Positions 36,031 to 44,112 of a DNA stretch of 64,000 bases are shown here, piece after piece. The stretch covers positions 528,852 to 592,851 of the forward strand of contig NZ_SHKR01000016.1 of assembly GCF_004217145.1 (NCBI RefSeq). Direction: 5' to 3'. A program made the position numbers and the translations under genes. The DNA comes from Kribbella rubisoli. Lineage in GTDB: Bacteria; Actinomycetota; Actinomycetes; Propionibacteriales; Kribbellaceae. A model generated the notes under the pieces. That model did no database searches. It saw only the letters and a program-made list of their open reading frames with translations, and was not told the origin of the DNA. The stretch's first letter is position 1, and each line of letters opens with the position of its first letter.

Positions 36031-36879
36031 GTGGTTGACCTCGCGAACCTGAGGGACCCGGTCGTGATCGCCGCGTTCGAGGGCTGGAACGACGCGGCCG
36101 AGGCGGCCACCGGAGCGGTCGACCATCTCGTCGACGAGTGGGACGCGGAGCTCGTCACGGCGATCGACCCCGAGGACTACTACGACTTCCAGGTGAACCG
36201 TCCCCAGGTCGGCCTCGACGAGGACGGCGTACGGCGGTTGACCTGGCCGACGACGCGGATCTACCTGGCGCGTCCCGACGACACCGGCCGCGACGTGCTG
36301 CTGATCCGCGGCATCGAGCCGAACATGCGCTGGCGCGCGTTCTCCCGCGAGCTGCTGGAGATCGTCGACGAGTCCAACGCGCAGATCGTCGTCGTGCTCG
36401 GCGCGCTGCTCGCCGACTCGCCGCACACCCGCCCGATCCCGGTGTCCGCGACCTCGTCCGACCCGGAGCTCACCGCATCGTGGAGCCTCGAGGCGTCGAC
36501 GTACGAAGGCCCGACGGGTATCACCGGTGTCTTCGCCGACCTGTGCACCACGCTCGGCGTCCCGTCGGTCTCGATCTGGTCCGCGATCCCGCACTACATC
36601 GCCGGCACGCCGTGCCCGAAGGCGTCACTCGCATTGCTCGGCAAGATCGAGGCACTGCTGGATCTGGCCATCCCCGAGGGCGATCTGCCGGAGCTGTCCC
36701 GCGCGTGGCAGCGCGGCGCCGACGAGCTCAGCGAAGAGGACCCGGAGGTCGCGGAGTACGTCCAGTCGCTCGAGGAGCAGCGCGACACGGCCGACCTCCC
36801 CGAAGCCACCGGCGAGGCGATCGCAGCCGAGTTCGAGCGCTACCTCAGACGCCGCAACAAGAACCACCCGAGCGACTAA
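36031..36879 (+). CDS. PAC2-family protein (proteasome assembly chaperone 2-like fold)
   Basis: Cytoplasmic protein of 282 residues with the PAC2 fold, which in eukaryotes and archaea includes proteasome-assembly chaperones. Family motifs include VVIAAFEGWNDAAEAAT near the start, LIRGIEPNMRWRAF and the GPTGITGVFADLC segment. Actinobacterial members (such as mycobacterial Rv2125) lie near proteasome genes, but a chaperone role in bacteria is not proven. GTG start. Its last four bases overlap the convergent merR-type gene. Confidence 0.88.
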   Translation: MVDLANLRDPVVIAAFEGWNDAAEAATGAVDHLVDEWDAELVTAIDPEDYYDFQVNRPQVGLDEDGVRRLTWPTTRIYLARPDDTGRDVLLIRGIEPNMRWRAFSRELLEIVDESNAQIVVVLGALLADSPHTRPIPVSATSSDPELTASWSLEASTYEGPTGITGVFADLCTTLGVPSVSIWSAIPHYIAGTPCPKASLALLGKIEALLDLAIPEGDLPELSRAWQRGADELSEEDPEVAEYVQSLEEQRDTADLPEATGEAIAAEFERYLRRRNKNHPSD

Positions 36880-37244
36880 GCCGGCATCTCGCGCGTCGCT
36901 GTAGTGATGACGTCGTCGAGTACGGCGCGGGACGTGGTGAGGTCGGCGATCATCTGGTCGATGCGGTCCCGTTCGGCGGTCAGCTCGGTGACGAGCTCGG
37001 GCGTGGCCCGCTCGTTCGGCCCGCCGTCCGGGTCCCGCATGCACGGCAGCAACTCGGCGATCTTCTTGCTGTGCAGCCCGGCGGCGAACAGCTCCTGGAT
37101 CAGGATCACGCGATCCACGGCGCGTTCGGCGTACTCACGTTGCCCGCCGGCTGTCCGTTCGGACACGAGTAGGCCCTGCACTTCGTAGTACCGCAACGAC
37201 CGCACACTCACCCCGGCCCGCTCCGCCAGCTCCCCGATCCGCAC
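36876..37244 (-). CDS. MerR-family transcriptional regulator
   Basis: Regulator of 122 residues. The N-terminal winged helix is VRIGELAERAGVSVRSLRYY, followed by the dimerising coiled coil (LVTELTAERDRIDQMIADL). One cysteine (LLPCMRD) is not enough to call a metal sensor. GTG at 37244 follows GGAGG by four bases; an in-frame GTG at 37271 is less likely. It is divergent from the deacetylase gene, and the region between carries a typical MerR promoter. Confidence 0.88.
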   Translation of the reverse strand: MRIGELAERAGVSVRSLRYYEVQGLLVSERTAGGQREYAERAVDRVILIQELFAAGLHSKKIAELLPCMRDPDGGPNERATPELVTELTAERDRIDQMIADLTTSRAVLDDVITTATREMPA

Positions 37245-37258
37245 GCCGCCTCCAGGAC

Positions 37259-37288
37259 TTGAACCTGACACTGATGTCAGACTTTACC
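37259..37288 (+). promoter_or_regulatory. MerR-type promoter with central palindrome, driving the deacetylase gene
   Basis: TTGAAC (37259-37264) and TTTACC (37283-37288) are 18 bases apart, longer than the normal 17, or 19 if TTACCG is used. The spacer holds CTGACA-CTGA-TGTCAG (37265-37280), a perfect palindrome between -35 and -10. This is the layout where MerR proteins untwist an over-long spacer. The ATG of the deacetylase is at 37297, so the transcript is probably leaderless. Confidence 0.7.
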
Positions 37289-37296
37289 GTCCCGGT

Positions 37297-38127
37297 ATGA
37301 CGCTCTACGACTACGGCCCGATCACCGAACGACCCGCCCTCGACTGGCCCGACGGCAAGCGCGTGGCCTTCTATGTCGGCCTCAACATCGAGCACTTCCT
37401 GCCCGACGAGCCCTCCACCAGCATCTGGCCGATCGACGTCAAACCCGACGCGCTGAACCACGGATGGCGCGAGTACGGCGCCCGCGTCGGCATCTGGCGG
37501 ACCATCGACATCCTCGACCGGTACGGCGTCCGCGCGAGTGCTCTCGTGAACTCGATGGTTGCCGAGAGCAACCCGCAGATCATCAAGGCCGGCGTCGAAC
37601 GCGACTGGGCCTGGCTCTCCCACGGGCAGACCAATTCGATCCTGCACACCGGCTACGAGCCCGACGAGGAACGTCGCATCCTCACCGACATCACCAGCAC
37701 GATCGAGACCGCCACCGGCAAGCGGCCGAAAGGCTGGATGGGGCCGGCGCTGACCGAGACCCACAACACCCCGGAACTGCTCGGCGAGCTCGGGTACCGG
37801 TACGTCCTCGACTGGACCAACGACGATCAGCCGTACCGCCTCAACGTGCCCGGGATGCTCAGCGTCCCGTACACGCTCGAGCTCAACGACCTCGGCCTGC
37901 TCCTCCGCGGCCTGTCCGGCCCCGACTTCCTCCAGATGGTGAAGGACCAGTACGACGTACTCCGTGAAGAGGGCGGGCGAGTGATGGCGCTGGCGCTGCA
38001 TCCGTTCGTGATCGGGCAGCCGTTCCGGGCGAAGTACCTGAACCTCGCACTGGAGTACATTGCCGCGCAGAGCGACGTCTGGCTGACCACGAGTGACGAC
38101 ATCGCCGCCCACCACTCGACCACGTAA
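37297..38127 (+). CDS. Polysaccharide deacetylase/allantoinase (PuuE)-like family protein
   Basis: NodB-fold hydrolase of 276 residues. It begins near LDWPDGKRVAFYVGLNIEHF, like the PuuE/allantoinase-type group, with WLSHGQTNS, KGWMGPALTETHNT and GGRVMALALHPFVIGQP as the metal-site and catalytic segments. No signal peptide, so it is cytoplasmic, which fits a small-molecule amidohydrolase better than cell-wall deacetylation. No other purine or ureide genes are here, so the substrate is open. It is probably controlled by the divergent MerR protein. Confidence 0.83.
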   Translation: MTLYDYGPITERPALDWPDGKRVAFYVGLNIEHFLPDEPSTSIWPIDVKPDALNHGWREYGARVGIWRTIDILDRYGVRASALVNSMVAESNPQIIKAGVERDWAWLSHGQTNSILHTGYEPDEERRILTDITSTIETATGKRPKGWMGPALTETHNTPELLGELGYRYVLDWTNDDQPYRLNVPGMLSVPYTLELNDLGLLLRGLSGPDFLQMVKDQYDVLREEGGRVMALALHPFVIGQPFRAKYLNLALEYIAAQSDVWLTTSDDIAAHHSTT

Positions 38128-38185
38128 CCCGGCCCGGCATGGCGCGTTGTTACTAATGGGTTTATTCTCGTCCGGATAACTGGGG

Positions 38186-38205
38186 GGTGACGGCGCGCCG
38201 TCACC
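38186..38205. promoter_or_regulatory. Perfect 20-bp palindrome before the L,D-transpeptidase gene
   Basis: GGTGACGGCG joined directly to CGCCGTCACC, 18 bases before the ATG at 38224. On RNA it can form an 8-bp stem with a CGCG loop next to the ribosome-binding site; on DNA it is a candidate operator. Confidence 0.6.
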
Positions 38206-38223
38206 GGGAGCACGGGGAGTGAT

Positions 38224-38994
38224 ATGCGCGACGAGCGGGGCGGTACTTCGATCCCTGCCCTTGCCGTGCTCGTGCTGCTCGGCATCGTCGCCGCGGTCGG
38301 CATCTTCGGTAACAAGACGAAGCAGGTCACCGTCGACCTCACCACGCTGACGGCGTCGACGACCGCCACCACGATCGCCACCGCTCCGCTCGACACCCAG
38401 CCGTTCTCCGGGACCAACGGCCTGGTCGTCCACCCGCGTGCCGAGGCGGCCCTGTTCACCGCCCCGGACGCCGACGCGTTCGGCAAGATCGCGCCCACGC
38501 AGTTCGGCCAGACCTGGTTGCCGGTCGTCGAGCAGACCGATGGCTGGGTGCGGGTCCTGCTCCCCTCCAAGCCCAACCGGTCCACCGGCTGGCTGCAGGA
38601 CGAGGACCTCGACCGCGCCTCCTCGTCGTACCTGATCCGTGTGCACACCAGTTCGCGGACCATCGAGCTCTTCGACAAGAACAAGAGCCTGGGCACCTGG
38701 AAGGCCGGGGTCGGCGCGAAGAAGACGCCGACGCCGCCCGGCCGGACCTTCCTGCTCGGCTCGATCATCGACCACAAGCGGTCGGCGTCGCCGATCGTGC
38801 TCCCGTTGGGTGCACACAGTCCCACCTTGGACACGTTCGGTGGCGGACCTGGTACGGTCGCGATCCACGGCTGGCCGAATCCCCACGTCTTCGGGGCGGC
38901 GATCAGCGCGGGCTGCGTCCGGGTGCCGAAGACCGCCCTCGCCGATCTGCAGAAGGTTCCGCTCGGGACGCTTGTCCTGATCGACAGCAAATAA
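38224..38994 (+). CDS. L,D-transpeptidase (YkuD domain), cell-wall cross-linking
   Basis: Exported enzyme of 256 residues. A membrane segment (ALAVLVLLGIVAAVGIFG, residues about 12-29) anchors it; residues about 60-135 look like an SH3-type wall-binding domain; the YkuD domain follows. The catalytic motif has His in AIHGWPNP and, 13 residues on, SAGCVRV with the nucleophile Cys. Such enzymes form 3-3 peptidoglycan cross-links. The gene is followed after 11 bases by a secreted-protein gene, so the two are probably co-expressed. Confidence 0.93.
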   Translation: MRDERGGTSIPALAVLVLLGIVAAVGIFGNKTKQVTVDLTTLTASTTATTIATAPLDTQPFSGTNGLVVHPRAEAALFTAPDADAFGKIAPTQFGQTWLPVVEQTDGWVRVLLPSKPNRSTGWLQDEDLDRASSSYLIRVHTSSRTIELFDKNKSLGTWKAGVGAKKTPTPPGRTFLLGSIIDHKRSASPIVLPLGAHSPTLDTFGGGPGTVAIHGWPNPHVFGAAISAGCVRVPKTALADLQKVPLGTLVLIDSK

Positions 38995-39005
38995 GGAGAT
39001 TCCGT

Positions 39006-39899
39006 ATGCGACGACAGTTGACTCCGACTGTGCTGACGGCTGCGGCCGTCGCGGGGGTCGTGACGTTCAGCCTGGTCGCCAGTGCGCCGGCCGGCAACGC
39101 CGCGGCCCGCCCGTCGTCGGCGTACGCCGTGAGCGCGGAAGGCCAGGTGCCGATCGCGAAGACGCCGTACGCCGAATCGCTCGACGGCAAGCGGCAGACG
39201 ACCTCCGCGCTGGAGCTCCCGAAGAACCCGCTGCTCTCGGTCCGGGCCGGTACGGCGACCGCGGGCAACGACTCGGCGTCCGTCGAACTGTTCGACATCG
39301 TGGTCGGTCCGGACATCCTCAGCCAGGTGCAGATCCCGCCGGAGCTGAAGCAGCAGTGCGCGAGCCTGCCGAAGACCGGCGCGGACGACCTGCCGCTGCC
39401 GGACATCGCGCTGCCCGACCTGGGCCTGCCTCTGCCGAAGCTGAGCACCAAGGACCTGCCGGTCAAGAACCTCCCGGACCTGTGCAACCTGCTGCTCAAC
39501 CCGCCGAGCTCGCTGCTCGCCATCGACTCGCTGAACGTCTACTGCTCGGGTGACTCCGGCGGCGTCGACCTCGGCGCGGTGACGCTGCTCGGTCAGACCC
39601 TGAAGCTGCCGAGCACCAAGCAGGGCGCGTCCTTGCCTTCCAACCCGCTGGCGGCCATCAGCGTCAACAGCCAGGGCAAGCGCTCGGACGGCTCGTTCAC
39701 CATCACCGGCCTGACCATCAACCTGGGCGGCGGCACCGAGGTCATCAACCTCGCCTCGGCCACCTGCGCCAAGCCGGCCGCCAAGCCGAAGCCCACCCCG
39801 AAGCCGACCCAGCCGGACGTCCAGGCTCCGCCGGTCGACCACGTCCCAGCGGCCCCGGTCCCCACCCCCGTCAAAACCCACCAAGCCGTCACCGGCTAA
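39006..39899 (+). CDS. Secreted protein with Pro/Lys-rich C-terminal tail, unknown function
   Basis: A 297-residue exported protein: signal peptide (MRRQLTPTVLTAAAVAGVV to ASAPAGNAAA), a central beta-rich domain with five cysteines that could form disulfides, and a C-terminal tail with KPAAKPKPTPKPTQP. The domain resembles actinobacterial surface proteins of the choice-of-anchor type, but no certain family is recognised. No LPxTG or membrane anchor is seen; the basic tail may bind wall polymers. A GGAG ribosome-binding site precedes ATG 39006. Confidence 0.75.
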   Translation: MRRQLTPTVLTAAAVAGVVTFSLVASAPAGNAAARPSSAYAVSAEGQVPIAKTPYAESLDGKRQTTSALELPKNPLLSVRAGTATAGNDSASVELFDIVVGPDILSQVQIPPELKQQCASLPKTGADDLPLPDIALPDLGLPLPKLSTKDLPVKNLPDLCNLLLNPPSSLLAIDSLNVYCSGDSGGVDLGAVTLLGQTLKLPSTKQGASLPSNPLAAISVNSQGKRSDGSFTITGLTINLGGGTEVINLASATCAKPAAKPKPTPKPTQPDVQAPPVDHVPAAPVPTPVKTHQAVTG

Positions 39900-39913
39900 C
39901 CCGCATCAAACGA

Positions 39914-39959
39914 GTTGGGGAGGATCTTGTACCGAATCGGGCACAAGATCCTCCCCAAC
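39914..39959. terminator. Bidirectional terminator, 17-bp perfect stem
   Basis: Arms 39914-39930 and 39943-39959 are exact complements around a 12-base loop. It lies between the stop of the secreted-protein gene and that of the convergent mshC gene. Confidence 0.88.
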
Positions 39960-39965
39960 CTCTTG

Positions 39966-41186
39966 CTAGAGCTTGACGCCCAAGAGGGCGTCGACGGCTA
40001 CGGCGACCAGGGCGGGAGCCTCGTGGTCGTCGCCTTCGCTCTCCGCCCAGGCATCCACGGCAGCCAGCGCAGCGACCGTGTCCAGATCGTTCGTGAGCGC
40101 CGCCCGCAGGGCATCTACCGCAGCCGCGCCATCGGGCCCAGACCCGCGGCCCGCCGCACCACGCCAGACGTCGAGGCGCGCCTGCGCATCGGCCAGGTCG
40201 GACGGCATCCAGAACCAGTCGGTGCGGTAGTGATGCGTGAGCAGAGCCAGCCGGATAGCCATCGGGTCCGCGCCCGCGAGCCGCTCCTTCGACACCAGCA
40301 CCAGGTTGCCCTTGGACTTCGACATCTTCTCGCCGTCGAGCCCGACCATCGCCTGGTGCACGTACGCCCGCGCGAACGGATGCTCGCCGGTCGCGACCTG
40401 CGCACCGCTCGCCGACATCTCGTGGTGCGGGAAGATCAGGTCCGTTCCGCCGCCCTGGACGTCGAACGTCATCCCGAGGTACTTCAGCGCGATCGCCGAG
40501 CACTCCACATGCCACCCCGGCCGGCCGCGTCCGAGCCCCGAGTCCCACGAGGGCTCCCCCGGTCGCTCGTGCCGCCAGAGCAGGCTGTCCAGTGGGTCCT
40601 GCTTGCCCTCGCGATCCGGGTCGCCGCCGCGCTCCGCGAACAGCTCCCGCATCGTCTCGCGGTCGTAGTTCGACACGCCGCCGAACAGCGGGTCGGTCTT
40701 CACCGCGAAGTACAGGTCGCCGTCGACGGAGTACACGGCCCCGGCCCGGCGCAGGTCCTCGACCGCATCGGAGACCAGATCGATCGACTCGACGACGCCG
40801 ATGTAGTGCTGCGGCGGGATCACCCGCAACGCGGTCATGTCGTCGCGGAACAGCTGGATCTCCTGCGCGGCCAGCTCGGTCCATTCGACGCCGGTCGCCG
40901 TCGCCCGCTCGAGCAGCGGATCGTCGACGTCGGTGATGTTCTGCGTGTAGTGGACGTCGTACCCGCTGTCCCGCCACATCCGGTTGATCAGGTCGAACGT
41001 GACGTACGTCGCGGCATGGCCCATGTGGGTCGCGTCGTACGGCGTGATCCCGCACACATACATCCGGGCGGTCGCGCTGTCCGTCGGGGGCACCTCGACC
41101 AGGCCGCGGGAGGCGGTGTCGTAGAGGCGCAGCCGCCGGGCCGGCCCGGGTACGACCGGGATGTCTGGTTTCGTCCACGCCTGCAT
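39966..41186 (-). CDS. mshC: Cysteine:1-D-myo-inosityl 2-amino-2-deoxy-glucopyranoside ligase (MshC)
   Basis: ATP-dependent ligase that joins cysteine to GlcN-Ins in mycothiol synthesis, the main low-molecular-weight thiol of actinobacteria. It is a cysteinyl-tRNA synthetase paralogue of 406 residues: [14 protein letters not shown] holds the zinc-binding Cys and HIGH-like motif, [10 protein letters not shown] and FPHHE further zinc ligands, and [10 protein letters not shown] the KMSKS loop. The shorter length and missing tRNA-binding C-terminal domain distinguish it from CysS. Other mycothiol genes are not in the window. Confidence 0.95.
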   Translation of the reverse strand: MQAWTKPDIPVVPGPARRLRLYDTASRGLVEVPPTDSATARMYVCGITPYDATHMGHAATYVTFDLINRMWRDSGYDVHYTQNITDVDDPLLERATATGVEWTELAAQEIQLFRDDMTALRVIPPQHYIGVVESIDLVSDAVEDLRRAGAVYSVDGDLYFAVKTDPLFGGVSNYDRETMRELFAERGGDPDREGKQDPLDSLLWRHERPGEPSWDSGLGRGRPGWHVECSAIALKYLGMTFDVQGGGTDLIFPHHEMSASGAQVATGEHPFARAYVHQAMVGLDGEKMSKSKGNLVLVSKERLAGADPMAIRLALLTHHYRTDWFWMPSDLADAQARLDVWRGAAGRGSGPDGAAAVDALRAALTNDLDTVAALAAVDAWAESEGDDHEAPALVAVAVDALLGVKL

Positions 41187-41287
41187 GTGTCGGAGCTTAT
41201 GCCAGTCCGATTTTCAATGACGCAACACGGTTCCAATCTGTGGTCCGTCCACCGGCTGGCCCCCACGTCCAGCTAGCGTCGCGAGCG

Positions 41288-41986
41288 ATGAGCGCTGACT
41301 TCGGTTCCGACTTCCAGGCGTACGGCGGCTGGATCGCCGCCGCCGCGATCCAGCAACAGGACCTCTTCAACGAGGTGGTCGGCCCTGGCTCGTTGCACGC
41401 CGACCTCGACGCGCGGACGCTCACCGGCGACCGAACCGCCCTCGGCGGCGTCTCGTTGCTCGGCAGCTTCTCGCACCAGGACAGCACCTGGCTGTGGGGC
41501 TGGGCGAACCCGGGCTTCGGCCCGGACGCGCCGGCAGTCGCGCCGACCGACGCGATCCGGCAGTTCGGCGGCAGGCACGGGATCGACGAGTTCACCACCG
41601 GCAGCCTGGACCTGAGCGGGTTCCCGCAACCGGCGCAGGCCGCGATCACGCTCGCGATCACCGCGGGCGCCGTACTCGGTGGTCGTGGCGTCTGGTCGAC
41701 CGCGATCAACGACGGTCGCGGGCAGGTGTATCTGCATGTCGCGGACGAGCAGCTGCCGCTGGCCGGGTTCGATGCGATCGCCACGCCGCGACTGCTGATG
41801 ACGGCTGTCAGCGTGTTCCCGTCCGACCACCGTCAGGTCGTCCGCGGGTACTTCCAGCACTTCGGCCTGCCGTACGACGAGGGGCCCGACGCGATCCGCG
41901 GCACGGCGCCGAACGGCAGCGCCGTGGTCGTGACCTTCGACGACCTCGGCCGCATCGGCAACGTCGGCGTCGAACCGAAGGGCTAG
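41288..41986 (+). CDS. DUF6882 family protein, unknown function
   Basis: Cytoplasmic protein of 232 residues, matching a family of actinobacterial proteins known only as DUF6882. Visible features are WLWGWANP and the GIDEFTTG segment, with no catalytic motif or membrane segment. The ATG at 41288 is the first with a reasonable context. It lies on the opposite strand between mshC and the kinase-like gene, overlapping the latter's end by four bases, so it interrupts an otherwise conserved row. Confidence 0.75.
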   Translation: MSADFGSDFQAYGGWIAAAAIQQQDLFNEVVGPGSLHADLDARTLTGDRTALGGVSLLGSFSHQDSTWLWGWANPGFGPDAPAVAPTDAIRQFGGRHGIDEFTTGSLDLSGFPQPAQAAITLAITAGAVLGGRGVWSTAINDGRGQVYLHVADEQLPLAGFDAIATPRLLMTAVSVFPSDHRQVVRGYFQHFGLPYDEGPDAIRGTAPNGSAVVVTFDDLGRIGNVGVEPKG

Positions 41987-42777
41987 AACGCCGGCCAGGG
42001 AATCGCGGGCCAGTCGTCGCTCGGATACGGGAAGCTGCCGGTCTTGAGCAGCGTCGCGCAGCGCTCGCGGGTCGCGGTCAGCTCGACCGTGGTGATCAGC
42101 TCGCACAGTTGTTGCCCGAAGCCACCAGCGAGCTGATCCGCCAACCGGCGTACGTCGTCCAGCAGGTCGGCCGGGATCGGGTCGCCGGCCCAGCCCCACA
42201 GCACCGTGCGGAGCTTGTCGTCGGCGTTGAACGTGACGCCGTGGTCCACGCCGTACACCCGGCCGTCGCCCGGGTTCAGCACGTGGCCGCCCTTGCGGTC
42301 GGCATTGTTGACCACGGCATCGAAGACGGCCATCCGCTTCAGGGCGTCGTTGTCCGCGTGCACGAGCGTGACCGGGTTGTGGCGGCCGTCGAGCGCCTCG
42401 AGTACGCCGACCCAGCCCTTCGGCACGCGACCTTGCGGAACGATGTCGACCAGCTCGGTCTCCCCCGCCCCGAGCTCGGCCTCGTCGATCCACAACTGCA
42501 CCATGCCCTCGCCGAGCGGCCCGTCCCGCAACAGCGTCGGCGGCACGACCGACCAGCCGAGCGTCTCGGACACGACGTACGCCGCGAACTCGCGCTGCGC
42601 GAGCGTGCCGTCGGGGAAGTCCCACAGCGGCCGCTCACCCTCGATCGGCTTGTAGACGACAGTAGCGGTCTCCCCGTCCAGGCTCACGGAGCCCTGGTAG
42701 GTGCCGTTCGAGGCCGCGACGAGGCGACCGTGCAGTGACAGCTCCCCGCGGGCGAGCAGGTCGGAATCAGTCATCAT
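41983..42777 (-). CDS. SCO1664-family protein, PI3/PI4-kinase-like fold
   Basis: Conserved actinobacterial protein of 264 residues, found next to mshC. Kinase-like elements can be seen: VVYKPIEGERPLWD has the expected Lys, FDAVVNNADRKGGHVL the catalytic-loop-like Asp with Asn/Lys, and VYGVDHGVTFN the metal-binding Asp. It thus resembles small PI3/4-kinase-fold enzymes, but no activity is known. Its start overlaps the stop of DUF3090 (ATGATGA). A similar set (recalled as Rv2133c-Rv2135c) exists in mycobacteria. Confidence 0.82.
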   Translation of the reverse strand: MMTDSDLLARGELSLHGRLVAASNGTYQGSVSLDGETATVVYKPIEGERPLWDFPDGTLAQREFAAYVVSETLGWSVVPPTLLRDGPLGEGMVQLWIDEAELGAGETELVDIVPQGRVPKGWVGVLEALDGRHNPVTLVHADNDALKRMAVFDAVVNNADRKGGHVLNPGDGRVYGVDHGVTFNADDKLRTVLWGWAGDPIPADLLDDVRRLADQLAGGFGQQLCELITTVELTATRERCATLLKTGSFPYPSDDWPAIPWPAF

Positions 42778-43349
42778 TCCGGCAGGTGTCGGCGGTAACC
42801 GTTGGCCCGCGGGCAGATGTGTCCGTCCGCGTCGATCGGCCGACCGCAGAACGGGCAGCTCGGGCGACCGGACGCGACCAGCGCGACCGCACGCCGGGCG
42901 AACGCCCTGGCCTGCTCCTCGGTGATCCGGACGATGAACACCTCGGCGTCGTCGGACTCCATCGCGGCCGTGACCGGATCGGTCTCCTCGAGGTCGGCCT
43001 GCTCACCCGTGACGACCGCGAACACCTCGATCACCACGCGCTCGGCGTCGGCCTCCCAGGCCAGCGTCATCGTGCCGGCCCGGAACTCCTCCTCGATCGG
43101 CTGCTCCAGCGGCGCAGTGTCGTCCACCGCGGTCTGCGTCACCGGATCGCGGTCGAAGCGCCGGGCGACCTCGTCCAGCATCACGTCGAGACGCTCCGCG
43201 AGAGCCATCACCTGCTCCTTCTCGCACGCGACCGACGTCAGCCGTTGCCCGGCCCTGGCCTGCAGGAAGAACGTCCTCGCACCTGGTTCTCCGACGGTGC
43301 CGGCGACGAACCGCTCTGGGTCGTCGTAGGTATGTACAACTCGCGCCAT
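42774..43349 (-). CDS. DUF3090 family protein with zinc-knuckle-like C-terminus
   Basis: Protein of 191 residues conserved in actinobacteria. The N-terminal region starts ARVVHTYDDPERFVAGTVGE; the C-terminus has CPFCGRPIDADGHICPR, probably a zinc-binding C-x2-C/H-x-C site. No enzymatic motif is known. It sits between the phosphatase and the kinase-like gene, 12 bases after the former and overlapping the latter, so the three are surely one operon. Confidence 0.88.
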   Translation of the reverse strand: MARVVHTYDDPERFVAGTVGEPGARTFFLQARAGQRLTSVACEKEQVMALAERLDVMLDEVARRFDRDPVTQTAVDDTAPLEQPIEEEFRAGTMTLAWEADAERVVIEVFAVVTGEQADLEETDPVTAAMESDDAEVFIVRITEEQARAFARRAVALVASGRPSCPFCGRPIDADGHICPRANGYRRHLPE

Positions 43350-43361
43350 ATCTAGACCCTA

Positions 43362-44075
43362 TTACCGTCCGCCGACCACTGCGTCCGAGGACTGCTTCTT
43401 GGGCTTGCCTTTCGCTGTCGGCTTAGGAACCAGTGAAGCCAGCTCGCTGCCGGAGTCGTTCAGGCGGACCAGGAACGGGCGGGTCGCGGTGTAGGTGATG
43501 ATCGTGGTCGAGGCGGTGTCCACGACGATCCGCTGGAACGTGTCCAGGTGCTGGCCGAGCGCATCCGCCACGATCGCCTTGATCACGTCGCCGTGTGAGA
43601 CCGCGACCCAGATCGCGTTGTTGCCATGGGACTTGGCGAGCTCCGCGTCGTGCGCTCGTACGGCGTCGACCGCGCGCTGCTGCATCCCCCGCATCGACTC
43701 GCCGTTCGGGAACGTGACCGCCGACGGGTGCTGCTGGACGACGGCCCACAGCGGGTCCTTCGCGAGGGTCGCGATCTTCTTGCCGGTCCAGTCGCCGTAC
43801 CCGCACTCGGTCAACCGCCGGTCGGTTGCCGGACGCAACACGTGCTCGGGATGGTGCTCGGCGTGGTGCTTGGCGATCGCTGCGGCGGTCTGCTTACACC
43901 GCTCGAGCGGCGAGGTGACGATCGCGGCCAGCGGCAGCTCGGCCAGCCGCTGCGCCACCGCCTCGGCCTGTTTGACGCCGGTCTCGTCCAGCTTCACACC
44001 GGGCGTGCGACCAGCCAGCGTGCCGGACGTATTCGCGGCACTACGGCCGTGACGGACCAGAATCACCGTGGGCAT
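43362..44075 (-). CDS. Histidine phosphatase (MSMEG_4193/Rv2135c-like)
   Basis: Branch-1 histidine phosphatase of 237 residues. The catalytic RHG motif is ILVRHGRSAAN near the N-terminus, and VSHGDVIKAIV carries the second His; SPLERCKQTA supplies the phosphate-binding Arg. The C-terminal tail is basic (KPTAKGKPKKQ). Mycobacterial relatives dephosphorylate general substrates in vitro; the natural substrate is open. It heads the operon with DUF3090 and the kinase-like protein, pairing a phosphatase with a kinase fold. Confidence 0.9.
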   Translation of the reverse strand: MPTVILVRHGRSAANTSGTLAGRTPGVKLDETGVKQAEAVAQRLAELPLAAIVTSPLERCKQTAAAIAKHHAEHHPEHVLRPATDRRLTECGYGDWTGKKIATLAKDPLWAVVQQHPSAVTFPNGESMRGMQQRAVDAVRAHDAELAKSHGNNAIWVAVSHGDVIKAIVADALGQHLDTFQRIVVDTASTTIITYTATRPFLVRLNDSGSELASLVPKPTAKGKPKKQSSDAVVGGR

Positions 44076-44112
44076 GGTGTGCACGTTATCCGGTCCGGCA
44101 AGTTCGGGTGCC

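Noticed and set aside
38128-38223. Cyclic-di-AMP riboswitch before the L,D-transpeptidase gene
   Set aside because: The space is under 100 bases and lacks the conserved riboswitch segments; only a palindrome is seen.
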